64,000 bases of DNA from a bacterium (GTDB taxonomy: Bacteria > Desulfobacterota > DSWW01), in assembly GCA_028277985.1 (NCBI GenBank), contig JANQFG010000072.1, positions 1-64,000 of the forward strand, written 5' to 3'. A program made the translations under genes and the position numbers. The notes below the pieces were generated by a model. The model saw only the letters and a list, made by a program, of their open reading frames with translations, had not been told where the DNA came from and did not search any database. Shown here in pieces: positions 46,339-55,475 of this stretch; the stretch's first letter is position 1; each line of letters starts with the position of its first letter.

Positions 46339-46416
46339 GCCCCTTCGTGGGGAAGAGAGCTTCCTAGGGCGAAATAGAGAAAAAAGAACCATTTTGTATA
46401 GGAAGGAGACAGGACG

Positions 46417-47403
46417 ATGCCACAGGGAATCTGGGTGATTGCTGAACAGAAGGAAGGAAAGCTCAAGAAGGTGAGCCTTGAGATGCTTTCCAAGGCAAAG
46501 GAAATGGGCGAGGAGGTAACGGCCCTGCTGTTGGGTTCCGGAGTGGAAGGACTTGCCGCCGAGATGGGGCAGTACGGAGCCGACAAGGTGCTGGTCTTTG
46601 ATGCGGATGTGCTGAAGGAATACACCACCGACGCCTATACCAAGGTTGTTTGCGATGCGGTGAAAGAGGGTGATCCGAGTGTGCTGCTTGGTCCGGCGAC
46701 CGCTTCCGGAAAGGATTTTCTGCCCAAGGTGGCGGCGCGGCTGGGTACCGGCCTGGCAAGTGACTGCATTGACCTGAAGGTGGAAGGCGGGAAGCTGATC
46801 GCCACGCGGCCCATGTACGCGGGCAAGTGCGTGGTCGAGACGACGACCCCCGAGGCGACCCCGCAGATGGCATCCATCCGGCCGAACGTCCTCGCCGTTG
46901 GGGAGGCGGACGCCTCCAAGTCGGCAGAGGTCGTCAAGAAGGATGTGAACGTTAGTGATGCGGATCTGAAGGCGGTCCTGAAAGAGGTCATCAAGGGCGC
47001 GAGCGAGAAGGTGGATCTGACAGAGGCAGCCATCATCATATCCGGCGGTCGGGCCATGAAAGAGGCCGACAATTTCAAGATGCTGTGGGATCTCGCGGAT
47101 GCACTGGGCGCCGGCACCACGGTCGGAGCGTCCCGCGCAGCCGTGGACTCCGGCTATGCGACCCATGACATGCAGGTCGGCCAGACCGGAAAGGTCGTCA
47201 ACCCGAACCTGTACATCGCCTGCGGAATCTCGGGCGCGATTCAGCACCTCGCCGGTATGCGGACCTCCAAGGTGATCGTGGCCATCAACAAGGATCCTGA
47301 GGCCCCGATCTTCCAGAAAGCCGACTACGGGCTCGTGGGGGACCTGTTCAAGATCGTTCCCCTTCTCACCGAGGAGGTGAAGAAGCTGAAGGCGCAAGAC
47401 TAG
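46417..47403 (+). CDS. etfA: Electron transfer flavoprotein subunit alpha
   Basis: The 328-residue ETF alpha chain has the C-terminal FAD-binding region: SRAAVDSGY, QVGQTGKVVNPNLYIACGISGAIQHLAGM, and INKDPEAPIFQKADYGLVGDLF. It pairs with EtfB upstream (gap 78 bases) and hands electrons to the membrane protein encoded 19 bases downstream. AGGAAGGAGACAGG precedes ATG at 46417. Canonical length and no extra ferredoxin domain indicate a non-bifurcating, dehydrogenase-linked ETF. Confidence 0.97.
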   Translation: MPQGIWVIAEQKEGKLKKVSLEMLSKAKEMGEEVTALLLGSGVEGLAAEMGQYGADKVLVFDADVLKEYTTDAYTKVVCDAVKEGDPSVLLGPATASGKDFLPKVAARLGTGLASDCIDLKVEGGKLIATRPMYAGKCVVETTTPEATPQMASIRPNVLAVGEADASKSAEVVKKDVNVSDADLKAVLKEVIKGASEKVDLTEAAIIISGGRAMKEADNFKMLWDLADALGAGTTVGASRAAVDSGYATHDMQVGQTGKVVNPNLYIACGISGAIQHLAGMRTSKVIVAINKDPEAPIFQKADYGLVGDLFKIVPLLTEEVKKLKAQD

Positions 47404-47422
47404 CCATATAGGAGAATTTTCA

Positions 47423-49516
47423 ATGACAGAACATGTGCCGGGATGGTATCCGGGAGGCACCCCGACGAATATCCTGACGGCGGTCCTGTTTCTGGGCGCC
47501 CTTGGGGTGTTCTGCTTCGTGGCCTACCGGCTCTACAAGATCCTGTTGCTGGGAGTCGCAGAAGACCGGTTCGACCGGGTCGGTGACCGCATCAAGAGCG
47601 TTCTCGTCTTCGTCCTTGGGCAGCGCCGCGTGATTCGGGAGCCGGCCGGTTGGGGTCACTTCGTCATCTTCTGGGGCTTCCTGCTGATCACCGTGGCCAC
47701 GGTAGAAGGCTTTGTGAGGGGCGTCTGGCCGGGATTCACCTTGCGGACGATCCTCGACCCTGTTTTTCTGGGCTGGCTCTATCCCCCGTTGAATCTTGCG
47801 ATCGACGTTGTCAGCTTTGGCGTGCTCATCGCCCTCGGCGTAGCCCTGTATCGCAGGTACGTGCAGAAGCCCTTGCGGCTCGAGTCGGATGACGCCCATG
47901 CAAAGGTGGATGCCACCATCATCATCTGCCTGATCTTCGTCCTGATCGTCTTCATGTTCCTTGCGCGGGGCACGGAGATCAACATCGGGCAATATGAGGG
48001 TCATCTTGCAATCGTGGCCCCCGGATGGGCACCTGTCTCCGCTGTGGTGGCAAAGCTCCTGGGCGGGCCGATTACCACGGATGTCCAGCTCGGCCAGCAG
48101 CAGGTTTTCTTTGCGATCTTCTGGTGGATTCACAACATCATCATTCTGGGTTTCCTGGTCTACATCCCCTTTTCCAAGCACCTTCACCTGCTGGGCGCCA
48201 TTCCGAACGTGTATTTCCGTTCCTTCAAGCCCCGTGGCGAGCTTCCGACCATGGACCTGGAGGACGAGACGGTCGAGACCTACGGCATCTCCAAGGTCGA
48301 GGAGTACACCTGGAAGCAGCTCCTGGACGAATATGCCTGCACCGAGTGCGGCCGCTGCCAGGAGAACTGCCCTGCCTTCCTGACCGACAAGAAGCTGAGT
48401 CCGAGTCGCGTCATCCACAACCTGAAGCTCCATCTGAAGGAACGGGGCGAGGTCCTGATCGACGGCAAGCCGGAAGAGGCCCTGACCGACGAGGAGAAGG
48501 CGGTCCTGGAGAAGCAGTTGATCGGGGACGTGTTGAGCGAAGAGGAGATCTGGGATTGCACGACCTGTGCGGCCTGCATGGAGAATTGCCCCGTCTTTAT
48601 CGAGCACATCCCGAAGCTTGTCGATCTGAGAAGATACCTGGTCCTCACGGAGAGCAAATTCCCTGCCGAGTGTCAGTCCGTTTTCCGAAACATGGAAACG
48701 AACTACAACCCCTGGTCCATGGGGTATTCGAGCAGGGCGGACTGGGCCAAGGATCTCGACGTGAAGACCTTTGCCGAAGTGGGTGAGGCGGATGTCCTGT
48801 TCTGGGTAGGGTGTTCAGGCTCTTTCGACGACCGGGCAAAACTGATCAGCCAGGCCATGGTGAAGATCCTCAACGCTGCAGGCGTCAGTTTCGCGATCCT
48901 GGGCGAGGAGGAGATGTGCTGCGGCGATTCGGCACGCAGGATGGGCAACGAGTATCTTGCCCAGACCCTGATGTCGGGCAACGTGGAGGTGATGGCGAAC
49001 TACAAGTTCAAGAAGATCGTCGTTGCCTGTCCTCATGGCTACAACACCCTGAAGAACGAATACCCTCAGTTCGGCGGCAACTACGAAGTCGTCCATCACA
49101 CCGAATTCCTTCTCGAGCTTCTGCGGGCGGGCAAACTGCCTCTGCCGAAGGGACTCAATGGAAACGGTAAGGTCGTCTACCACGATTCCTGTTACCTGGG
49201 ACGCTACAACGAAGTCTACGACCAGCCCAGGGAACTGCTTTCGGCCATTCCAGGGGCTACGCTCGTGGAAATGGACCGGGTCCGGCACAAGAGCTTCTGT
49301 TGCGGTGCCGGGGGAGGCAGGATGTGGATGGAGGAGACCGTGGGCGAGCGGATCAATGAGAAGCGGTCCGAGGGTGCGATTCAGTCAGGTGCCAAGACCA
49401 TAGGGGTTGCGTGCCCGTTCTGTCTGACCATGTTTGAAGATGGGATGAAGGCAAAGGGAGAAGAGGAGAATATTCAGGTTGCGGATATTGCGGAGCTGAT
49501 TGCTGCGGATCTCTAG
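47423..49516 (+). CDS. Membrane FeS oxidoreductase, ETF:menaquinone oxidoreductase (EMO/FadF-like)
   Basis: The 697-residue protein joins an N-terminal NarI-like membrane domain (about five helices between residues 18 and 250) to two 4Fe-4S ligand sets (CTECGRCQENCP near 306 and CTTCAACMENCP near 379) and two CCG domains of the heterodisulfide-reductase kind (CCGDSARRMG, CCGAGGGRMW). Proteins of this layout, encoded next to etfBA, pass electrons from reduced ETF to menaquinone during beta-oxidation, as proposed for Syntrophomonas, Geobacter and Bacillus FadF. The operon order etfB-etfA-emo supports that role. Confidence 0.93.
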   Translation: MTEHVPGWYPGGTPTNILTAVLFLGALGVFCFVAYRLYKILLLGVAEDRFDRVGDRIKSVLVFVLGQRRVIREPAGWGHFVIFWGFLLITVATVEGFVRGVWPGFTLRTILDPVFLGWLYPPLNLAIDVVSFGVLIALGVALYRRYVQKPLRLESDDAHAKVDATIIICLIFVLIVFMFLARGTEINIGQYEGHLAIVAPGWAPVSAVVAKLLGGPITTDVQLGQQQVFFAIFWWIHNIIILGFLVYIPFSKHLHLLGAIPNVYFRSFKPRGELPTMDLEDETVETYGISKVEEYTWKQLLDEYACTECGRCQENCPAFLTDKKLSPSRVIHNLKLHLKERGEVLIDGKPEEALTDEEKAVLEKQLIGDVLSEEEIWDCTTCAACMENCPVFIEHIPKLVDLRRYLVLTESKFPAECQSVFRNMETNYNPWSMGYSSRADWAKDLDVKTFAEVGEADVLFWVGCSGSFDDRAKLISQAMVKILNAAGVSFAILGEEEMCCGDSARRMGNEYLAQTLMSGNVEVMANYKFKKIVVACPHGYNTLKNEYPQFGGNYEVVHHTEFLLELLRAGKLPLPKGLNGNGKVVYHDSCYLGRYNEVYDQPRELLSAIPGATLVEMDRVRHKSFCCGAGGGRMWMEETVGERINEKRSEGAIQSGAKTIGVACPFCLTMFEDGMKAKGEEENIQVADIAELIAADL

Positions 49517-49943
49517 TGGATGTGGAGCCCTCGTAGCTGAGCGGATGTGGAACCGAACCGTGGTGTTGAACCGAGGGCAAAGGGTGCTCGCACTGAAAGG
49601 AGGGATCCCTGGAGGCCTCTGAAATGGTTGAAGCTCAAGTTCCCCATGTGAATGTTGCGTAGAGGCCTTTCGAGTTCGCGGATCCTGAGACAGAGTTCAT
49701 ACAGCTTTTGAAGGGATTCCTCTTTTCTTCATTCTCTCAGGGCCTTTTACATAGACCGCTGCTGCCCCCCGGGGTGGCAGCGGTTTTTTTTCGTATGCCC
49801 TCCCGGGCCGGTCTTGTTGACGAAACCCGGGATTTCCTATAGATTTTCTTGTGCTCTGCGGGGCGATCCGAAGGCCGCCGGGTGGGAGTATCCGGCTGCC
49901 GGAGGAGGGATTCTTCCTCAAAAAATGGATGAGGAACGAGAAC
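49517..49943. other. Intergenic region between emo and the acyl-CoA synthetase gene
   Basis: The region contains a 7-bp-arm hairpin (GCCCTCG 49527-49533 with CGAGGGC 49572-49578), a strong terminator at 49755-49791 and the leader of the synthetase gene. No coding frame in it has recognisable content. Confidence 0.55.
49755..49791 (+). terminator. Intrinsic terminator downstream of etfBA-emo
   Basis: ACCGCTGC (49755-49762) pairs with GCAGCGGT around a CCCCCCGGGG loop, followed by a run of eight T. It ends the emo transcript or attenuates readthrough into the synthetase gene. Confidence 0.85.
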
Positions 49944-51737
49944 ATGATCTCCGAGGACACGATCGGAAAACTGTTCTGGAGCCGGGTACGGCAATACGGG
50001 CCCCGTGCGGCCCTTCGCGTCAAGCGTGAGGGTTTGTGGCGGGACATCAGCTGGGAGGAATGGGGGCGGAACGTAAAACGTTTCGCCATGGGCCTGATGG
50101 CGCTCGGGCTCGAGGAAAGGGAGAGGGTGGCCCTGCTGAGCGAAAACAGGCCCGAATGGACCTACGTGGACCTGGCCGTACTGTCCGCAAACGCTGTGGA
50201 TACGCCTGTTTACGCAACCAACATCCCGGAACAGGTCGAGCATATCCTGAAGGATTCCGGGTCTCGGTTCATCGTCGTGTCGACGGAGGAGCAGCTTGCC
50301 AAGGTCCAGGAGATCAAGAAGAACGTCCCGGACCTCGAAAAGGCGATCCTGATGGATCCGAAATCCGAACACCCCGAGGATTGGGTCCTCTCCTTTGCCG
50401 AAACCCAGGAGCTGGGCGACGCCCAGGGCGATCCGGCAGCCTTCGAGAAGCGACTCGAGGATACGGTGACCCAGGACCTGGCAACCCTGATTTACACCTC
50501 CGGGACTACCGGAGCCCCGAAAGGGGTGATGCTCACCCACAACAACTTCATATCGAATCTCCAGGGGGCGCTGGAGGCGCTGCCCCTCACCGACTCCGAT
50601 ATCGCGCTGAGCTTTCTCCCTCTGAGCCACTCCTTTGAACGTCTGGCAGGCTATTACACCGTCCTGGCCGGAGGCGGGACGATCGCCTACGCGGAAAGCA
50701 TCGACAAGGTGCCGGACAACATCCAGGAAATCAATCCCACTGTCATGTGCAGCGTGCCGCGCCTGTACGAGAAGATGCACGGCCGGGTGCTTACGACCGT
50801 GGAGGGCGGTCCCGCGCTGAAGAAGAGACTTTTCGGCTGGGGCATGGATGTGGGCGGCGAGGTGAGCAAGAGGATCACCGAGAAGAAAGAGATCCCCGGT
50901 GCACTCAAGCTGAAACACAAGGTGGCCGACAAGCTGGTTTTCGAGAAGCTCCGAGGGCGGATGGGGAATCGACTCCGATTCTTCATCTCGGGCGGCGCGC
51001 CGCTGGCCCGTGAGATTGCCGAGTTCTTTCACTCTGCCGGCCTTCTCATCCTGGAGGGCTACGGGCTTACCGAAACCACTCCCGTGATCAGCGCAAACCG
51101 CCCTGAAGCCTATAAGCTGGGTTCGGTCGGACAGCCCCTGTCCAATCTGGAGGTAAGGATTGCCCAAGACGGCGAAATCCTGGTTAAGGGCCCGAGCGTC
51201 ATGAAGGGATACTACAATCGTCCCGAAGACACCCGGGAGGTGCTGACCGAGGATGGATGGTTTGCCACCGGGGACATCGGCTACCTCGACCAGGACAACT
51301 TCCTGTACATCACAGACAGGAAGAAGGACATCATCGTCACGGCAGGCGGGAAGAACATCGCCCCTCAGAATGTCGAGAATCTCCTCAAATTGAACCGGTT
51401 CATCGAACAGGTCTGCATCATCGGAGACAAACGAAAGTACCTGACCGCCCTGATCGGCCCGAGTTTCCCGGACTTGGAGGACTATGCCCGGGAGAACGGG
51501 ATTGCCACCGAGCCCAGGGATCAATTCATCGAGCATCCAAGGATCCAGGGCCTTTTTCAGGACGCCATCGATGAGGCGAACGCGCAGCTGGCCAGATACG
51601 AAAGCATCAAGCGCTTCACGGTCTTGCCCTCGGAGTTCACCCAGGAGACCGGAGAGCTTACCCCCACGCTGAAGGTCAAGCGAAAGGTTGTGGGAACCAA
51701 GTACAAACAGCAGATCGACCGGATGTATGGTGAATGA
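49944..51737 (+). CDS. Long-chain acyl-CoA synthetase (AMP-forming)
   Basis: The 597-residue FadD15/ACSL-like enzyme activates long-chain fatty acids to acyl-CoA. It has YTSGTTGAPKGVMLTH, LPLSHSFERLAGY, a lid region, EGYGLTETTPV, GWFATGDIGYLD and DRKKDIIVTAGGKNIAPQNVE, and ends in the LTPTLKVKRKVV catalytic-lysine region. ATG at 49944, with GAGGAACGAG just upstream, was chosen over 49851 and 49929. Its TGA overlaps the ATG of the fadL-like gene, so uptake and activation of fatty acids are coupled. Confidence 0.95.
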   Translation: MISEDTIGKLFWSRVRQYGPRAALRVKREGLWRDISWEEWGRNVKRFAMGLMALGLEERERVALLSENRPEWTYVDLAVLSANAVDTPVYATNIPEQVEHILKDSGSRFIVVSTEEQLAKVQEIKKNVPDLEKAILMDPKSEHPEDWVLSFAETQELGDAQGDPAAFEKRLEDTVTQDLATLIYTSGTTGAPKGVMLTHNNFISNLQGALEALPLTDSDIALSFLPLSHSFERLAGYYTVLAGGGTIAYAESIDKVPDNIQEINPTVMCSVPRLYEKMHGRVLTTVEGGPALKKRLFGWGMDVGGEVSKRITEKKEIPGALKLKHKVADKLVFEKLRGRMGNRLRFFISGGAPLAREIAEFFHSAGLLILEGYGLTETTPVISANRPEAYKLGSVGQPLSNLEVRIAQDGEILVKGPSVMKGYYNRPEDTREVLTEDGWFATGDIGYLDQDNFLYITDRKKDIIVTAGGKNIAPQNVENLLKLNRFIEQVCIIGDKRKYLTALIGPSFPDLEDYARENGIATEPRDQFIEHPRIQGLFQDAIDEANAQLARYESIKRFTVLPSEFTQETGELTPTLKVKRKVVGTKYKQQIDRMYGE

Positions 51738-53074
51738 TCCATCCCTTGATTAGCGCCGGCGCCTTGAGACGTTGGGGGATCTGTACGCTTCTGGTTCTCC
51801 TCTTCTCGATTGCAGCCCCGGTCTCCCGGGCCGGAGCCAGCTTTTTCAACACCTATGGTGCGAGCGCCAGGGGCATGGCCCTGGGGAATGCGATGGCGGC
51901 CATCTCCAAGGGTTGGTCGTCGGTCTTCTACAACCCTGCGGCATTGGCCCTGTCGGAGGATATCGAATTCTCGATCGGGGTCTACAGCGCGAGCCCCTCC
52001 ATCAACGTGGACTACGTGCAAGGCCCGGATCTGGACCTCCCGCAGTTTCCCCGCCAACCCGCGGGCCTGGATACCATCACGGGCCCCGCCTTCGGCCTCG
52101 TGCTGCCGATTCAGCGGATGACACCCAAGCGTCTCCCCATGCCCTGGGCGATCGGTTTCGGTGTCTTCCTGCCCCGGCAGGCGCTGGTCACGACTCGCGT
52201 AATCGATCAGACTTTTCCCTTTGACGTGGCCTTCCAGGAGCGGAATGCCTCCCTCGCCTTTCATTTTGGGATCTCCACCCGAATCACCTCGGCCGTGTAC
52301 CTCGGTGTCGGCCTGGTTTCGCAGTTCGTCACCCCGGCGAACGTGCAGCTTACCGAAACCGCCGACAGCCCGGTCGAGTTGACGGCCCGGTTGGGGACGC
52401 CCTCCCTGCTGGTCGGCCTTCTGATCCGGCCGATCGAGAGACTGCGCATCGGCGTGGTCTATCGGCAGGAGAGCAAGATCGAGTCGCGGTGGAACGCCAT
52501 CGTCCAAACCCGGATTCCCATTTCCATCGGGGGTGCGGAAACGGGTTTTGCCCTGTTCCGTCAGACCACACTGGAGCGGCGCTACGTGAGCGGCTTCGTT
52601 CCGGAGAACGCTTCGTGCGGGGCGGCGTATCGTATCACCGAAAGGTGGCGGATCACCGGTGAGGTGAGCTGGTATCGCTGGAGCAGCTACAGCGGCCCGC
52701 TGGGTGACCCGCTCGAGCCCGTGTTCAACAATACCATTGTCCCAAGATTGGGCGTCGTCTATCGGGTTACCCGGAAGCTGGACGTAAGGGGGGGAATCTA
52801 CTATGAGCCGACTCCCGTTACGAACCAGGCAACCGGCTTCTTTCCGATCGGCAATGACCGATTCGTTCCTTCCATAGGCGCCGGCTACACCTTCGACGCT
52901 CCCTGGGGGATTCTTGCCAAGCCGGTGACCGTGGACGGTTTCTTCCAGTACCACTTCCTGATGAGCGAGGACTGGAACCGGGCCATCCCGGACAACCCCT
53001 TCACCCTGAAGCAGGACCTCTCCTCGAGCGGCAGCGTGTTCAATTTTGGTGTAGAACTGACCTTCCGATTCTAG
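51734..53074 (+). CDS. FadL/OmpP1/TodX-family outer membrane transporter
   Basis: The 446-residue protein has a signal peptide (about residues 1-33, ending VSRAGA), then the FadL hatch-domain signature GASARGMALGNAMAA...GWSSVFYNPAALAL. A series of amphipathic beta strands follows, ending in a C-terminal phenylalanine (GVELTFRF) as in outer membrane barrels. FadL proteins admit long-chain fatty acids or hydrophobic compounds. It overlaps the synthetase gene by 4 bases. Together with etfBA-emo it completes an uptake, activation and electron-disposal set for fatty-acid oxidation. Confidence 0.94.
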   Translation: MIHPLISAGALRRWGICTLLVLLFSIAAPVSRAGASFFNTYGASARGMALGNAMAAISKGWSSVFYNPAALALSEDIEFSIGVYSASPSINVDYVQGPDLDLPQFPRQPAGLDTITGPAFGLVLPIQRMTPKRLPMPWAIGFGVFLPRQALVTTRVIDQTFPFDVAFQERNASLAFHFGISTRITSAVYLGVGLVSQFVTPANVQLTETADSPVELTARLGTPSLLVGLLIRPIERLRIGVVYRQESKIESRWNAIVQTRIPISIGGAETGFALFRQTTLERRYVSGFVPENASCGAAYRITERWRITGEVSWYRWSSYSGPLGDPLEPVFNNTIVPRLGVVYRVTRKLDVRGGIYYEPTPVTNQATGFFPIGNDRFVPSIGAGYTFDAPWGILAKPVTVDGFFQYHFLMSEDWNRAIPDNPFTLKQDLSSSGSVFNFGVELTFRF

Positions 53075-53250
53075 TGCGATCTCCCTGTCCTGTTTCGATC
53101 CACTTGGCCTCCGTGTTCCGGCAACATAGTCCCTTGTCACCTAGTTCGAAACTCAGGCGCCGGAGGCGTGTGCTTCGGTTCAGCCGTGGTGACTCGGGAA
53201 GCCTCCACGAGTCGCCCTGCGTGAATCGAAACAGGACAGGGAGATCGCAC
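53074..53250. repeat. 177-base element with perfect 26-bp terminal inverted repeats
   Basis: GTGCGATCTCCCTGTCCTGT... (53074-53099) is exactly inverted at 53225-53250. About 125 bases of non-coding DNA with further small pairings lie between. The left end begins at the last base of the fadL stop codon. A 16-base copy of the arm lies at 9893-9908, also directly after a stop codon. Confidence 0.8.
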
Positions 53251-53283
53251 CAGCGCCCCAGCCAGAGCATGGACGCCAGGGAG

Positions 53284-53313
53284 GAAGGGCCTTTGATCTT
53301 TCACCTTTGACCT
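53284..53313. repeat. AAAGGTCAAAGG-type repeat over a stop codon
   Basis: GGCCTTTGATCTTTCACC and TTTGACCTGTG resemble the segments at 482-560 and 8487-8515. The TGA of the repeat protein at 53301 is part of it. Confidence 0.45.
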
Positions 53314-55475
53314 GTGCTTCGGGCTCTCCACAGGAAGATGGCCCCGACAGGTATGCCGAGCAGGAGAAGATAGGTCGGGAACGCGTGCGAACCGCGGGAT
53401 TCGCTCTCCATAGTCGACGCCGGCCCCCAACCTGAAGAGGCCGGTGGCGTTCCGGAGGTCAGCAGAAGGGTTCCGTCAGAACCATGGTGGCTCATGTACA
53501 CTGAGCCACTGCTACCCACGGCGATGGAGTTGTCTTCACCGTACCGCATGGGGTGATTACTGTAGGCCGCCCATGTTTCCCAGCGTCCGGACGCGTTCGT
53601 CGCAACCTTCAGGGCGGGGAGGGTGAAGTATGGAGGCAGAAAACCGACTTCGCCCGTGTAGCTTATGTAAGCCTTGTCCGAACGGTCCAGGGCAATCGAG
53701 ATGTCCCATCCGACGCCCAACATTGACTCCACGGCCTCCTCGACCCAAGCGCCGTATGCATTTGTAGTATATCGCAAGGATTCGTTTTCACCGTCCCACC
53801 TTCTGTAGGTGATGTGAGCTCTGTCACTACTGTCCAGGGCGATCGAGCAAGCGGATGCTTGCGTCGAATCCAGGACCTCGGTTACCCATGCCCCAGAGAC
53901 TTTCCGGACATACTTGACGCTGTCCTCGAGCTCATATTGACGAGCGACATAGGCGATGTGAACCTTGTCCGAACTGTCCAGAGCGATCGAAGAAGGTCCC
54001 TCGATGTTCCACTCCGACTCCACGGTTTCCGTGACCCAGGCTCCTGAGGAATTGGTCGCATACATGACTTTGCCGTAGCTGATATGGATGTTGCCCGCTG
54101 TGTCCACTGCGATCGATGAGGAGGATCCCGATTCCGGGTCTACGGATTCTGTGACCCACGCACCCGAAGCATTCGTCGCGTAGGCGAGCCCGCCCGACCC
54201 GTAGCTGATATGGACTTTGCCTGACCCGTCGAGAGCGATCGAAGTCAGCATACCTTGAGAGGGGCAAACGCTTTCCGTCACCCATTCTCCCGAGGCATTC
54301 GTGGAGTATTTCAACGTCTCGTTCGTCTCGTCGATGTAGCTGACGTGTACCCTTTCCAGATCGTCCAGTACAACGGAGGTGCCCAGTCCCAGATCCCCGG
54401 GCGACGGTAGGGCGGTCGTGGCCCACACACCCGAAGCATTCGTCGCATAGTCGAGCCCGCCAGCCCAGTAACTGATGTGGACCTCGTCTGACCCGCTCAA
54501 GGCGATCGATGACCCAGATCCTGCTGCTACGGATTCGGTTACCCATGTACCTGAGGAATTGGTGGCAAGCTTGATGCCCTCCCAGGTGTAAGCGATGTGA
54601 AGACCGTCGAAACCGTCGGCGACAATCGAGTGGGGATAGTGCGGATGTGCTGAGCCCAGGGAGATCATCTCCCATGTGCCTGAGGTCCGGGTCGCATAGA
54701 TCAGCTCGGAGGGGGAACCCGTAATCGTGTAGCATACGTGGGTGTTGTTCGAGCCGTCCACGGCAATGGAATGGTGAGCGGGAAGATCTGCGGCCGCGGT
54801 CTCATGTACCCACGCCCCGGACGCGTTGCTGGCATACACCAGGCCATCTGTGGTTGTGTAGCTGACGTGAACCTTGTCCGCGCTGTCCACGGCGATGGAG
54901 TTCTGGCTCCCGTATCCCGTTCCCAGGGTCTCGATTGCCCACACACCCGAAAGGTTGGTGGCGTGCTTGAGATGGTGTTCGCCCCCAAGGAGGCTGGTCT
55001 TTTCGGCGTAAAGAATATGGACTCTGTCTGCTCCGTCCACAACGATCGAAGCTTGCTTTCCTGTTCCCCACGTCAACGGGTGGTGCTCATCCACATAGGA
55101 AGTGACCCACGTGCCCGAGGCGTTGGTCGCATATCGCAGGTGAGTGGGCAAGTATCCGTTGAAGTAGCAGATATGGACCTTGCCCGAGCTGTCCACGGCA
55201 ATCGCCGTTGAGCTGTCTTCGGTTGCCCAATCCAGGGCGATTGTCTCCCAGGAGCCGGAGGCGTTGGTGGAGTACTGAAGGGCATGAACCAGGCTCTGGT
55301 TGTGTGAGGCGATGTGGATAGCACCTTCAGAGTCCACAGCAATAGAGGAAGACTCTCCCCCGTTCCCTCCGGATGGGAGACGATCCACCACCTCGGTCAT
55401 CCACTCACAGACGGCCAGGTTCGGGAGTCCCACAACAAGAACTGCGAACAAGAGTGCCAGACTTGCCCTCTTCAT
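53301..55475 (-). CDS. Secreted repeat protein, paralogue 1 (tandem approx. 50-residue repeats, C-terminal membrane tail)
   Basis: The 724-residue protein has a signal peptide (MKRASLALLFAVLVVGLP...), then about 13 repeats of roughly 50 residues. Each combines SIALDSSDKVHISY with YATNASGxWVTE, and a beta-propeller fold is likely. Most repeats keep N-x-S-G. The C-terminus has PPASSGWGPAST, then FPTYLLLLGIPVGAIFLWRAR, a hydrophobic helix followed by basic residues, as in anchoring or sorting tails. The final GQR and stop codon lie in an AGGTCAAAGGTGAAAG repeat. GGAGG precedes ATG at 55475. Function unknown; surface display or adhesion is inferred. It is the last of three tandem paralogues. Confidence 0.85.
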   Translation of the reverse strand: MKRASLALLFAVLVVGLPNLAVCEWMTEVVDRLPSGGNGGESSSIAVDSEGAIHIASHNQSLVHALQYSTNASGSWETIALDWATEDSSTAIAVDSSGKVHICYFNGYLPTHLRYATNASGTWVTSYVDEHHPLTWGTGKQASIVVDGADRVHILYAEKTSLLGGEHHLKHATNLSGVWAIETLGTGYGSQNSIAVDSADKVHVSYTTTDGLVYASNASGAWVHETAAADLPAHHSIAVDGSNNTHVCYTITGSPSELIYATRTSGTWEMISLGSAHPHYPHSIVADGFDGLHIAYTWEGIKLATNSSGTWVTESVAAGSGSSIALSGSDEVHISYWAGGLDYATNASGVWATTALPSPGDLGLGTSVVLDDLERVHVSYIDETNETLKYSTNASGEWVTESVCPSQGMLTSIALDGSGKVHISYGSGGLAYATNASGAWVTESVDPESGSSSSIAVDTAGNIHISYGKVMYATNSSGAWVTETVESEWNIEGPSSIALDSSDKVHIAYVARQYELEDSVKYVRKVSGAWVTEVLDSTQASACSIALDSSDRAHITYRRWDGENESLRYTTNAYGAWVEEAVESMLGVGWDISIALDRSDKAYISYTGEVGFLPPYFTLPALKVATNASGRWETWAAYSNHPMRYGEDNSIAVGSSGSVYMSHHGSDGTLLLTSGTPPASSGWGPASTMESESRGSHAFPTYLLLLGIPVGAIFLWRARSTGQR

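Noticed and set aside
45478..47460. 660-codon open frame on the minus strand
   Set aside because: It is antisense to etfB and etfA.
49527..49578. tRNA-like sequence with 7-bp acceptor-like arms
   Set aside because: Only 52 bases long, with no anticodon arm or proper T loop; better explained as a simple hairpin.
49737..53140. Long minus-strand frames opposite the acyl-CoA synthetase and fadL genes
   Set aside because: They are mirror frames of two well-supported genes and cross a strong terminator.
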